From CAZVJA01 sp964626885 (GTDB lineage: Bacteria; Planctomycetota; Planctomycetia; Planctomycetales; Planctomycetaceae): a stretch of 64,000 bases of DNA. The notes beneath the pieces are model-generated. The model was not told the DNA's origin, searched no databases, and saw only the letters and a program-made list of their open reading frames with translations. The translations under genes were made by a program, and so were the position numbers. The stretch is taken from the NCBI GenBank assembly GCA_964626885.1, contig CAZVJA010000003.1:13829-77828 (forward strand), given 5' to 3'. Shown here in pieces: positions 27,127 to 35,856 of this stretch (position 1 is the stretch's first letter; each line of letters starts with the position of its first letter).

Positions 27127-28437
27127 TTATGCCGCCATGTCGTTACGCCCTCCCAGCGCTTCACGCAGTTCGAGATTCTGCTGCAGCACCAGTTTCATCA
27201 TTTCGTTCTCGGCTTCTTCCTCTTTTCGCAGTTGCTCTTCGTACGGCGAAATCTCGTCCGACTGGAAGCCGGCAGGGAGTTCCGTCAGCACCGCGGCGAC
27301 TCCGGCGCGACCCGGACCGGCCGTCGGCATTGGCAGCGGTTCCCCGGCCTGCATCCCCGGGAAGAACGGATACGGCAGATAGGCACCGTCTTCGCCGGTC
27401 GCGACATGCTCCACTCGGAACACAAAACCGAAGTCGGCGTTGTATTGCCGCTTGAGGAATGTACGGACACCGACCAGCACCAGAATGCCCAGCACGATCC
27501 CGGCCGCGGTGCTCAACAAATGCACCATGGCCGCCGCAAGCATGGACGATGACGATTTCTCGGGCGAGTCTTGAATCTGAATAATGCGCTCGGTCACCGG
27601 AGGTGGCGGAGCAGCCGCGACGGTCCGGTCATCCGCCGAATCCAGATTATGTTCGGAAGATGCCGCCGGCGGCGCGAAAGCCTCGGACGAATCACCGTCA
27701 ATCGAGGTAGACTCATCCCCCGAACCATCAGCCCCGTTTTTCGCATGACGTGCTGCGGTAGAACGGGCTGATCTTGCTCCCGCTTCCCCAGCGAGATGCG
27801 GGTGCAGTCCGTGTTGAGGCGAAAGATCATGCGGCTTATGAGTTGCGGCTTGATCCGTCTTCGTTTGAGGCGCAAGCTCAGGGTAGTCCCCTTCGAGTGG
27901 ATCTTCCGCCTTTTCCAGTTCCCCAAGTTCGAGTGCCGGAGGCGCGGGGGCGATCGAGTCAGGTTTTGCAACAGCCGACTCGGGATCTTTTTCGGCAGTG
28001 GGTTTCGGCAACGCGGGTTGCGGAACCTGCCGTGAACGAAATTCCGCCAATTGCCTCAAAAACGAAGCCGGAGGCTGCTCGGAGGCATCCCATGCATCGG
28101 GGTCGGTAGCGGTTGCCTCTTTTAACAGCAGATCGGCGCGCTTTGCCAATGACTCGGCCGCGTCGAGCTTGCCTTGGCTCGCAGCCTCTCGGGCTTGTCG
28201 GATCAATTGTCGAATGATGACGCGTGTCGGAGACCCGACATTCGGTTTGTTTTTAGGCGTCGCGATGTTCGACTGCGGCTGGACAACCTCGTCGGCCCAA
28301 GTCCAGGTGGGAACATTTCGATTGGTGCGAACCTGGGCATATCCGGGTGTCGCACAGAAAATCAGCGAGAGGCCGACCACTCCCCAGAGCGTGCGGCGTG
28401 CCCATCGCGGTGTCGAGAATGATGCCGTGATAGGCAT
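27127..28437 (-). CDS. Exported single-pass protein with proline/acid-rich domain and coiled-coil tail (unknown)
   Basis: I do not recognise a family. The 436-residue product from ATG 28437 (GGAG 4 bases upstream) has a signal peptide (TLWGVVGLSLIFCATPGYAQ) and a short helical segment rich in Ala and Lys (ARAASQG-like, residues ~65-100). A disordered Pro/Glu/Ala/Asp-rich region follows to about 290. A strongly hydrophobic helix lies at about 303-326 (STAAGIVLGILVLVGVRTFL), with a ~110-residue tail containing YEEQLRKEEEAENEMMKLVL, a likely coiled coil. With a cleaved signal peptide the tail would be cytoplasmic. It is 184 bases upstream of the actin gene and could be its membrane partner; this rests on position and topology alone. 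Confidence 0.7.
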   Translation of the reverse strand: MPITASFSTPRWARRTLWGVVGLSLIFCATPGYAQVRTNRNVPTWTWADEVVQPQSNIATPKNKPNVGSPTRVIIRQLIRQAREAASQGKLDAAESLAKRADLLLKEATATDPDAWDASEQPPASFLRQLAEFRSRQVPQPALPKPTAEKDPESAVAKPDSIAPAPPALELGELEKAEDPLEGDYPELAPQTKTDQAATHKPHDLSPQHGLHPHLAGEAGARSARSTAARHAKNGADGSGDESTSIDGDSSEAFAPPAASSEHNLDSADDRTVAAAPPPPVTERIIQIQDSPEKSSSSMLAAAMVHLLSTAAGIVLGILVLVGVRTFLKRQYNADFGFVFRVEHVATGEDGAYLPYPFFPGMQAGEPLPMPTAGPGRAGVAAVLTELPAGFQSDEISPYEEQLRKEEEAENEMMKLVLQQNLELREALGGRNDMAA

Positions 28438-28865
28438 CCTCTCCGTTCGCTGCTGGCGTCCCCCTGCCATTCGATGAATCCTCAAAACGGATGTCGCCGA
28501 CGATTACCGATCCGAGTGCGACGCTTGCTATTCGCGTCGCTCGTGCTGTCGAAACAGTCCGCATTACGCGCAGCTCGGAGTCCATGACCCGAACTCAGCG
28601 CAAGGCGCGCTCCGACATTCCTATTCGATCGGCTGTATCGGTCGTGACGCTGGAGCAGGATTTAATGAGAGCACTGGTTTTGTCGGCGAATCGACTCAGG
28701 CGCACGGGGATCTGATGCCGCGATCTCTCCACACGGCGATACGACGGACAGGAAAAAAGTCGGCAAGAATTGCCGAAGGACGGACGGGCAAACGAAAACG
28801 TCCTGGAGAGGCACGCGCGTGAACGGCAAGACCTATCGACGAGCCACATCCGGCTCGAAACAAAG
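28438..28865. other. Intergenic region, no convincing gene
   Basis: About 430 bases between two minus-strand envelope protein genes. The open frames on either strand are Ser/Arg-rich and do not look like protein. A short perfect hairpin CGAGCC-acatcc-GGCTCG at 28840-28857 lies 8 bases past the stop of the 28866-29711 gene but has no T-run. The promoter of the 27127-28437 gene is presumably here; I see no clear consensus element. Confidence 0.4.
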
Positions 28866-29711
28866 CTACGACGTCAGTCCGCGGCGTCGAAGTTCGGCTT
28901 CGTGGCTCTGCTTCAAGCGTTCGAGGAGCTGCTTCTCCACATACAGCCGCCCGGTCGATTCATTGAAGTTTCCGCCGTTCTTGCCGCGTGACAGCTTATT
29001 CCCGAGATTCTTGCCACCGGGCGTGGTGACCATATATTCGATCATCTTGGAACCATCGGGCTTTTGAATGAGGTCCGACAATTGTCGCTCCCCATAGGGC
29101 ATCTTGCGCATCCGATCGACCCGGTCGAAACCGCCCGGGTTGCGGCCGATTTCGCGCATGAACTTTCGGCCGTTTTTCGTGCGGAATTGTCGCACGAGCC
29201 AGTCGTTGTCTGGCAGAAACAGTTTTTCGATTTCCTTGCGATCCAACACTTTCCAGCCGGCTCCTTCCAGCTGCTTAAACACCGGTGAAACACTCGACGC
29301 CGTCAGCAAATCACCGGACTGGTAGTTCTCGATAGATTGGAGTTGCCGGGCAACCACCTGCTCGACCTCTTGGTAAGACAGGAAGGTGGCGGGCTTAGAT
29401 TGCGTTGCGGACTTCGCTTCCGGAACTGGTTCCTTTTCGAGAGGCGGTTTAGTCTCGGCTGGCTGCTCATTCGCAGGGGGCTGGGTTTCGCTTTCCGAGG
29501 ATGATTCGCTTTGCTGTGGTTCGTCGGCTTCTTGAGCATCGTTTGGCGATTCCGCTTCGCTCGTTGCTTCTTCCAGTTCCTTGCGCAATACCTTTGTGTC
29601 GGTTGCGGAGGTGATCGGAGCAGCTGGACCAACGAACAACAATCCAACCAGAAAAGGACATGCAAGACCGAGAGTTTGTGCACGAAAGCGCTTACGGAAA
29701 GTGAGACGCAT
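28866..29711 (-). CDS. Exported protein with acidic linker and basic C-terminal domain (unknown)
   Basis: No family recognised. ATG 29711 starts a signal peptide (RAQTLGLACPFLVGLLFVGPAAP); the 114 upstream open codons are polar, Cys/Arg-rich and not credible. The mature protein begins with a low-complexity Glu/Pro/Ser/Gln stretch (residues ~40-110). It ends in a compact, basic ~165-residue domain: SYQEVEQVVARQLQSIENYQ, NDWLVRQFRTKNGRKFMREI, then GGNFNESTGRLYVEKQLLERL. The order acidic linker then folded domain suggests a surface- or wall-exposed protein. It is on the same strand as the actin set, but 428 bases from the next gene. Confidence 0.7.
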   Translation of the reverse strand: MRLTFRKRFRAQTLGLACPFLVGLLFVGPAAPITSATDTKVLRKELEEATSEAESPNDAQEADEPQQSESSSESETQPPANEQPAETKPPLEKEPVPEAKSATQSKPATFLSYQEVEQVVARQLQSIENYQSGDLLTASSVSPVFKQLEGAGWKVLDRKEIEKLFLPDNDWLVRQFRTKNGRKFMREIGRNPGGFDRVDRMRKMPYGERQLSDLIQKPDGSKMIEYMVTTPGGKNLGNKLSRGKNGGNFNESTGRLYVEKQLLERLKQSHEAELRRRGLTS

Positions 29712-29934
29712 TGGATATCCCCAGCAAGTCGTAACCGGCAGAGACGCAAGTTCACCAGCCCGTTCAGACAACTCTACCTCGACAATATCGTCGTGGTGGG
29801 AATCCGGGCTGTAGCAGGATCGAATTCCGAGAAGTTCCGGCATTTTTTGCCGGTTGGGAAAACAACGAAACCAGCGATGCCGACAGGCATTAGCGGGTTG
29901 ATCAAGGCACGAATACTGCCACCGCGCGCGATGC

Positions 29935-30558
29935 TCAATCCGCCGGCAGTTCGCAGGCCCGCCAGCAGTACCAACTCGCCACGCTGGCGTACGGGCTCCA
30001 CGGGGCGGCGATGCGGAGGCTGGTCTGTTTGTCTGGAAGTTCGCGCAACCCATAGAAACGGCGGATGGCCGCCCTAACGCCGAGATCGTCGTGAGGAAAC
30101 ACGTCGAGCCGACCGAGCGAGAAGATGAGAAACATCTGCGCGGTCCAGCGGCCGATTCCCTTCACCTGCACCAATTGCTCGATCACAGCTTCATCATCCA
30201 GCCGGCCGATGCCTTGTAGACGTACGCTCTCGTCGAGAACTTTGGCTGCCAGGTCGTGGAGGTACGAGGCTTTCTGAGGAGAGACGCCCGCGGCACGCAA
30301 CTTGGCGGGGCTGAGTCGCGCGATCGATTCCGCAGTCGGTTTCGATGGTGACACCGCTTGTTCAAGACGCGCAAGAATCGAACGGGCGGCGCTTACGGAA
30401 ATCTGCTGTGAGATAATCGACCGGACGAGCATTCCAAACCGATCCCGGCGGGCTTTCAGCTGGAACGGGCCGACGCGGCGAATGATGCCCCCCATCACGG
30501 GGTCCGCGGCACGAAGATGACGCAGTGCCGCCCGTATGTTCGTCTGAGTGTATGCCAT
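29935..30558 (-). CDS. DNA-3-methyladenine glycosylase, AlkA-type (HhH-GPD)
   Basis: Cytoplasmic base-excision repair glycosylase that removes alkylated bases. The 207-residue protein matches the HhH-GPD domain: LVRSIISQQISVSAARSIL, the helix-hairpin-helix QLVQVKGIGRWTAQMFLIF, and PHDDLGVRAAI containing the catalytic Asp. The N-terminal domain of E. coli AlkA is absent, as in the short class of these enzymes. The C-terminus (WSPYASVASWYCWR) is the usual family ending. A small unknown gene lies 50 bases upstream on the same strand. Confidence 0.92.
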   Translation of the reverse strand: MAYTQTNIRAALRHLRAADPVMGGIIRRVGPFQLKARRDRFGMLVRSIISQQISVSAARSILARLEQAVSPSKPTAESIARLSPAKLRAAGVSPQKASYLHDLAAKVLDESVRLQGIGRLDDEAVIEQLVQVKGIGRWTAQMFLIFSLGRLDVFPHDDLGVRAAIRRFYGLRELPDKQTSLRIAAPWSPYASVASWYCWRACELPAD

Positions 30559-30608
30559 GCGGAGATCTTACAGATTTCCGGCGGCGCGTCACGCGCTGCG
30601 GAGTTCCC

Positions 30609-30857
30609 TCAGCGGGCAAACTGCTCGGTATAGATTCTCTCGACGTCGGCCACGGTGACAGTGATCTCGCGCGTGAAACCGGTGTGCGACCGCTCGTAGC
30701 TGATCTTGGCAGCCTTTTCGGGAGAACGATGCACGGCCTCGGCAAGCAATGCCTTGTCTTCTTCGGAAAGTTTCCCGTTGAGTTCCGGATCCCAGAAGGT
30801 GCGAGTTTCCATCACGAGGGAATCAACACGAGGATCGTATTTGCTGTAACTGGCCAT
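30609..30857 (-). CDS. Small conserved-looking protein of unknown function (82 aa)
   Basis: Unrecognised. The protein is soluble with a balanced composition, no membrane helix and no cysteine. It has an N-terminal YDPRVDSLVMETRTFWDPELNG, a helical KLSEEDKALLAEAVHRSPEKAAKI, and a C-terminal helix-like TVADVERIYTEQFAR. The composition and regular secondary-structure pattern argue for a real gene rather than a chance frame. It could be transcribed with the glycosylase 50 bases downstream. ATG 30857 has no evident ribosome binding site. Confidence 0.65.
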   Translation of the reverse strand: MASYSKYDPRVDSLVMETRTFWDPELNGKLSEEDKALLAEAVHRSPEKAAKISYERSHTGFTREITVTVADVERIYTEQFAR

Positions 30858-31056
30858 GGCACGCCAAATGGGAAGGAGGCTGTCGGAAGATACCTGTTCC
30901 AGACCGTCGAGAGGTCAGAGTATCAGGAACGCGGGGACTCAGGCAAGCGAGCAAGCCCTGGTGCAAATTCGCAGCGAGTCCAGATCGAACCAGGCTCGGC
31001 TCGTCGTCGAGGCGGAAAATTGAAGCCCTTGCTCAACTCGGGGACCGCAAACGGGG

Positions 31057-31872
31057 TCATTTTCGCAACTGCCATTCACGCCACTTGATTCTCATTTCGT
31101 TGACTTCGCCAGGCAATGACGGGCATTCCTGCAGGCAGGCGACAATGTCCTCGATCGAATCGGTCAGCATGAGACGATCGTAATCGCGCGGGTCGATCGT
31201 TTTCTCCGGAATCATCCGTGTTCGGAGGAATTCGAACAGCGGCTGCCAGTATTCCTTGCCGACGAGGATGATCGGGAAATCAAAAATCTTCCCCGTCTGC
31301 ACCAGAGTCGCGGCCTCGAAGATTTCATCCATGGTTCCGAAGCCCCCCGGCAGGCAGATAAACGCCTGAGAGTATTTGACCAGCATGACTTTCCGGACGA
31401 AGAAGTAGCGGAACGTCACGACTTTGTCGACGTAGGGGTTGGGCAGCTGTTCTTCCGGCAGAATGATGTTGCAGCCGACCGTTCGCCCATGCACATCCTT
31501 CGCCCCCCGGTTGGCCGCTTCCATGATTCCCGGTCCACCGCCGGTAATGACCGTGAACCCCAGCTTGGCGCATTCCGCACCAATTCGACGCGCGAGCTGG
31601 TAATACGGATGGTCTTCCTTGAATCGGGCGGAACCGAAAACCGTGACGCACGGACCATGAAAATGCAGTGCTCGAAAGCCACGGATGAATTCTCGCATGA
31701 TCCGCAGGACACGGAAAAACTCGGCGGTGCGGGACCGCGGCCCTTCGAGCAGGTAGCGGTCTTCAGCCAGCCAGCCGTTGCGACGGGTGCGCGGTTTTTC
31801 TTCGGTCGCAATCGTGGAATTACCGGGATTGTCAATGGGATTGGTCTCGGGGGACTGTTTTTCGTCCGTCAT
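31057..31872 (-). CDS. TIGR00730/LOG family Rossmann protein
   Basis: A 271-residue relative of lysine decarboxylase-like 'LOG' proteins, which release bases from nucleoside monophosphates (cytokinin riboside 5'-monophosphate phosphoribohydrolase) in characterised cases. The diagnostic motifs are VITGGGPGIMEAANRGAKD and ICLPGGFGTMDEIFEAATLVQTGK (PGGxGTxxE). An N-terminal ~50-residue charged extension precedes the FRVLRIMREF segment. It is longer than the ~190-residue short LOGs and resembles the long bacterial YgdH/'Rossmann fold' branch. Its gene is divergent from uvrB with about 280 bases between, which must hold both promoters. Confidence 0.9.
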   Translation of the reverse strand: MTDEKQSPETNPIDNPGNSTIATEEKPRTRRNGWLAEDRYLLEGPRSRTAEFFRVLRIMREFIRGFRALHFHGPCVTVFGSARFKEDHPYYQLARRIGAECAKLGFTVITGGGPGIMEAANRGAKDVHGRTVGCNIILPEEQLPNPYVDKVVTFRYFFVRKVMLVKYSQAFICLPGGFGTMDEIFEAATLVQTGKIFDFPIILVGKEYWQPLFEFLRTRMIPEKTIDPRDYDRLMLTDSIEDIVACLQECPSLPGEVNEMRIKWREWQLRK

Positions 31873-32156
31873 TTCTACAAACCCTGTCTGTGGAACTCAG
31901 CCTTCTCGCCTTCCAGATCGGCTCAACTGTCTGGCGGGCGATCCGGTGCATATACTAGAAGAGAGCTGCCGGAACGCCAATACGACACGGACGGAGTCGC
32001 AACTGTGAAATTGTCGGAGCACTTCGGGAGCAGATGCAAGTTCCGACACGACGTTCCCATCAGCGCTGCTTCCTTGTGATCCTGAAGCCGGAAGTCTGAC
32101 CAACTGGCGTTTCCCCCTTTTCCCTCGATCCTGTTCCCAATTCGCTCATATTGCCC

Positions 32157-34283
32157 ATGCCCGAATTCCAATTGATTAGTGAGTTCCAACCCGCAGGCGA
32201 TCAGCCGAAGGCGATCGATGCGCTCGTCTCCGGACTGGGCGTTGGGAAGAAGAACCAGGTGCTGCTTGGCGTGACGGGATCGGGCAAGACGTTCACGATG
32301 GCCAACGTCATCGCGCAGGTGCAGAAGCCGACGCTGGTCCTCTCGCATAACAAGACGCTGGCCGCTCAATTGTACGCCGAGTTCCGCGATTTCTTCCCGC
32401 ACAATGCGGTGACGTATTTCGTCAGCTATTACGACTATTACCAGCCGGAGGCGTACATCCCGCAACGGGATATTTACATCGAGAAGGACGCGTCGATCAA
32501 CGAGGAAATCGACCGCTTGCGGTTGCTCGCGACGAGCGCCCTCGTCAGCCGCCGAGACGTGATCGTCGTCGCCAGCGTGAGCTGCATTTACGGATTAGGC
32601 TCACCGAAGGATTATCTCGAAATGATGGTCCCCCTCATTTCCGGCGACGAGATCGACCGGGATGACCTGTTACACAAGCTGGTCGACATTCATTACCAGC
32701 GGAACGATTTTGAGCTGGCACGCGGACGCTTCCGGGTACGCGGAGACGTCATCGAGGTCTGGCCCGCGTATGAAGAATTCGCCTATCGCATCGAATTGTG
32801 GGGGGATCAGATCGAGAAGCTGTCCATCATCAACCCCCTGACCGGCGAACAGTCGCGCCGGTTGGACGACATGTACATTTACCCCGCCAAACACTTCGTG
32901 CTTCCACAAGAAAGGATCGACAACGCGCTGGAGGAAATTCAGCGCGAGCTCGACGGGCGGCTGGAGGAATTTCGCCGACAGGGAAAGCTGCTGGAAGCGC
33001 AACGGCTGGCGGCGCGCACGCGGTACGACATGGAACTGCTGCGCGAGGCCGGGTTCTGCCCAGGTATTGAGAATTACAGCCGAGCCCTTGCCGGACGCAA
33101 ACCGGGTCAGCCGCCGTACACGCTGCTCGACTTCTTTCCCGACGATTTTCTGATGTTCGTGGACGAATCGCATGTGACCGTGCCGCAGGTGCGCGGCATG
33201 TTCGCCGGCGACCATTCGCGAAAGACGACGCTTGTCGAGCACGGTTTCCGCCTGCCGATGGCGATCGACAATCGACCGTTGAAGTTCGAGGAGTGGAACG
33301 CACGCCGCAATCAGACGGTCTTCGTTTCCGCCACTCCCGATGACTGGGAACTGGAGCAGTCGGGGGGGGAGATCGTCGAGCAGGTTATACGTCCGACCGG
33401 ATTGATCGATCCGCTGATTCGGGTCGAGCCGGCGCGAGGTCAGGTGCCGCATCTGCTGGAAGAGATCCGCAAGCGGTCGGAAATCAACGAGCGCGTGCTC
33501 GTCACGACGTTGACGAAGAGGCTGGCCGAGGATCTGACGACGTTCCTCAAGGAAGAGGGGGTCCGCTGCCAATGGCTGCATTCGGAACTCGACGCCATCG
33601 AACGGGTCGAGATTTTACGGGAGCTGCGAGAGCAAAAGTTCGACGCGGTTGTCGGCGTGAACCTGCTGCGGGAAGGTCTCGACCTGCCGGAAGTTTCGTT
33701 GGTGGCGATCCTCGATGCGGACAAGGAAGGCTTTCTGCGGAGTGAAACCAGTTTGATCCAGACGATCGGCCGTTCCGCGCGCAATGTCAACGCCGAAGTG
33801 ATCCTCTACGCCGACAGCGTGACCCAGAGCATGCAACGGGCGATTACCGAAACCAACCGTCGTCGGGAATTGCAGGCCAAGTACAACGAGGAGCACGGCA
33901 TCACTCCCGAGACGATCCGCAAGGCGATTCGACGCGGCATCGAAGAGGAAATCGCCGCCCGGAAGATCGTCCAGCAGTCGGCGGGGATGGCGGATGAGAG
34001 TAGATACGTTACCCAGGAATTTCTGAACGAGCTTGAAGCGGAAATGCTCGCGGCGGCGGAATCCCTGGAGTTCGAGCGGGCGGCTCAGCTTCGCGACCGG
34101 ATTCTGGAGCTGAAGAAGCAGGTCGGCCAGCCTGTCCCCGCGGCTGATCCTGACAATCCGGACGCACCGGGGTTCGCCTCTTCCGGGTCACCTCGGTGGG
34201 AGGGAAAAGGGCGAGGTAAACGAGGGGGTCGCAGGGGTGGCCGCGGCGGGAACAGCCATCGCACGCCGTACCCTGGACGGTAG
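32157..34283 (+). CDS. uvrB: UvrABC system protein B with Arg/Gly-rich tail
   Basis: Helicase-like damage-verification subunit of nucleotide excision repair. Landmarks: Walker A GVTGSGKTFTMA (residues ~38-49), the beta-hairpin YYDYYQPEAYIP, DESHVTVPQ (DESH/Walker B), the RecA2 motifs NLLREGLDLPEVSLVAILDADKEGFLRS and QTIGRSARN, and the C-terminal UVR motif near residues 630-660. After this, the protein has ~45 additional residues that become strongly basic and glycine-rich (GKGRGKRGGRRGGRGG), which E. coli UvrB lacks. ATG 32157 is preferred to TTG 32151. Upstream is a divergent gene; downstream is a DUF1573 gene 243 bases away. Confidence 0.97.
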   Translation: MPEFQLISEFQPAGDQPKAIDALVSGLGVGKKNQVLLGVTGSGKTFTMANVIAQVQKPTLVLSHNKTLAAQLYAEFRDFFPHNAVTYFVSYYDYYQPEAYIPQRDIYIEKDASINEEIDRLRLLATSALVSRRDVIVVASVSCIYGLGSPKDYLEMMVPLISGDEIDRDDLLHKLVDIHYQRNDFELARGRFRVRGDVIEVWPAYEEFAYRIELWGDQIEKLSIINPLTGEQSRRLDDMYIYPAKHFVLPQERIDNALEEIQRELDGRLEEFRRQGKLLEAQRLAARTRYDMELLREAGFCPGIENYSRALAGRKPGQPPYTLLDFFPDDFLMFVDESHVTVPQVRGMFAGDHSRKTTLVEHGFRLPMAIDNRPLKFEEWNARRNQTVFVSATPDDWELEQSGGEIVEQVIRPTGLIDPLIRVEPARGQVPHLLEEIRKRSEINERVLVTTLTKRLAEDLTTFLKEEGVRCQWLHSELDAIERVEILRELREQKFDAVVGVNLLREGLDLPEVSLVAILDADKEGFLRSETSLIQTIGRSARNVNAEVILYADSVTQSMQRAITETNRRRELQAKYNEEHGITPETIRKAIRRGIEEEIAARKIVQQSAGMADESRYVTQEFLNELEAEMLAAAESLEFERAAQLRDRILELKKQVGQPVPAADPDNPDAPGFASSGSPRWEGKGRGKRGGRRGGRGGNSHRTPYPGR

Positions 34284-34526
34284 TCAAAGTGGGTTTCTTG
34301 GCATGGGCCGGGGCTCGAAAAGAGCAGCACATTCCCCGCTCATCCGATCGGCGAATCTTGCGCGATCCGCTCAGTCATCGCGTGCGGGAGGATAGCCGGA
34401 GAATTGAGATTCGCGGTGGCCTTCGCTGATGAATGTGGTTCTCATCCCTTCCCCAACACTCTACAATGAAGTTTCGTATTACCCGTAATTGCGGCATTTT
34501 TCGAGATTTATTGAGGAATTTGAGCC

Positions 34527-35756
34527 ATGCGTGTCATCGGCCTCTTTCTGTCGGGGCTTGTTCTGGGGGGCATCCTCGCGGGGATCGTCTGGTGGAGTCG
34601 CTACAGCGGCAATCTGACCCCCGCCGAACGTGTCAAATTGGCGAAAGAGCTGCACGAACGGGACCGCGCAAACGCTGAACAACAGGTCAAAGAAGCAGAG
34701 GCGGAAGCCCATCCTGATGGGGAACTCCCTCCGCCGGTTTCCGAAAAAGGCCCGTATCCCAAAGCGGTCGCGGGAGACCGCCTGTTTGAGTTCGATTCAA
34801 TGGGCGTGAATGAACGACGCGAACACACATTCACCATCCGCAACGAAGGTGAGGCCCCCCTCTTGCTGACCAAGGGGGCCACGAGTTGCAAATGCACGAT
34901 CAGCGGGTTATCGAAAAAAGAACTGGCTACAGGTGAAACCGCCGAGATCAATCTGGTGTGGATTCCGCGCGACGTCGACATGTACTTCGGCAAGGAAGCG
35001 ATCATCCAGACGAACGATCCCGAAAATCTGAGAATCAAGTTTCAAATCAAGGGAAAGGTCGTCCAGAAATATCTCGTCGCCCCCTCAGCGGAATGGGACA
35101 TGGGGATGATCGCGGAAGGATCGTCGGGCGAGGTGTTCGGCTCAATAACCTCCCAGCTGTACGAAAATTTCAAAATCCTCGGGGTGGAGAGCAGTCACCC
35201 TCTCCTCACGATTGAACACAAGCCGATGCCCGAAGCGAGATTGAAGCAATTTGCAGTCAAATCCGGCTACGAATTTTCCGCCAAGCTGCCGTCGGGAATT
35301 CCGGTGGGACCGTTCGGCGCCAAAGTCAACATCAAGACAGATATCGACGGCGAGACAAACATCGATATCAAGGTGCGAGCGTTGCGGCCCGGACCGTTAC
35401 GGTTTCTTCCGGCGATCGGCGGCGCTCAGTGGAACCGCGATACGATGTCGCTCAACATGGGGCGCTTCCCCGCATCCGAAGGAAAGAAAGTCAGCCTCCC
35501 GATGTTTGTTTCCGGTATGGAAGGGGAGTTCAAGCTGCTCACAGTCGAGCCGAGCGACAAATTCCTGAAAGTGACGCTGGAATCGGAAGCTGTTGAGGAC
35601 TCGACAAAGCAAAGAACTTACTTTCTGAAATTCGAGATCCCAGGCGGAAGCCCGGCCATGTCGCGGAATGCGACGGACCCGGTGAGAGTCAAGATGAAAA
35701 CAAACCATCCCCAGGCGGAAGACATCGAAATCGACGTCTTGTTCATTTCGCTTTAA
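34527..35756 (+). CDS. DUF1573 domain protein, membrane-anchored
   Basis: A 409-residue protein with an N-terminal membrane anchor (VIGLFLSGLVLGGILAGIVWW) and a charged helical spacer to residue ~70. It then carries a DUF1573/immunoglobulin-like domain: FEFDSMGVNERREHTFTIRNEGEAPLLL, GATSCKCTISGL with two Cys, and NLVWIPRDVDMYFGKEAIIQTNDPE. This resembles the ASPM-SPD-2-Hydin beta-sandwich. A second and probably third beta-rich repeat follows to the C-terminus. It is expected outside the cytoplasmic membrane; the function of the family is unknown. ATG 34527 has AGGA 9-10 bases upstream. Confidence 0.82.
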   Translation: MRVIGLFLSGLVLGGILAGIVWWSRYSGNLTPAERVKLAKELHERDRANAEQQVKEAEAEAHPDGELPPPVSEKGPYPKAVAGDRLFEFDSMGVNERREHTFTIRNEGEAPLLLTKGATSCKCTISGLSKKELATGETAEINLVWIPRDVDMYFGKEAIIQTNDPENLRIKFQIKGKVVQKYLVAPSAEWDMGMIAEGSSGEVFGSITSQLYENFKILGVESSHPLLTIEHKPMPEARLKQFAVKSGYEFSAKLPSGIPVGPFGAKVNIKTDIDGETNIDIKVRALRPGPLRFLPAIGGAQWNRDTMSLNMGRFPASEGKKVSLPMFVSGMEGEFKLLTVEPSDKFLKVTLESEAVEDSTKQRTYFLKFEIPGGSPAMSRNATDPVRVKMKTNHPQAEDIEIDVLFISL

Positions 35757-35777
35757 CACACGGCGGCAGTCGGCCCG

Positions 35778-35822
35778 TCCCGCGAGAAATTGAATACGTA
35801 GTCAGTCCAAATTCTCTCGGGA
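35778..35822. terminator. Hairpin between convergent genes, candidate bidirectional terminator
   Basis: TCCCGcGAGAAaTT and AATTCTCTCGGGA form an imperfect 13-base stem with one mismatch and one bulge, lying between the convergent DUF1573 and glycoside-hydrolase-like genes. There is no strong T-run on either strand, so termination is probable from position but not certain. Confidence 0.4.
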
Positions 35823-35856
35823 AGCTGTGTTGAGCGGGACTTTCAGAGAAAGTTTC

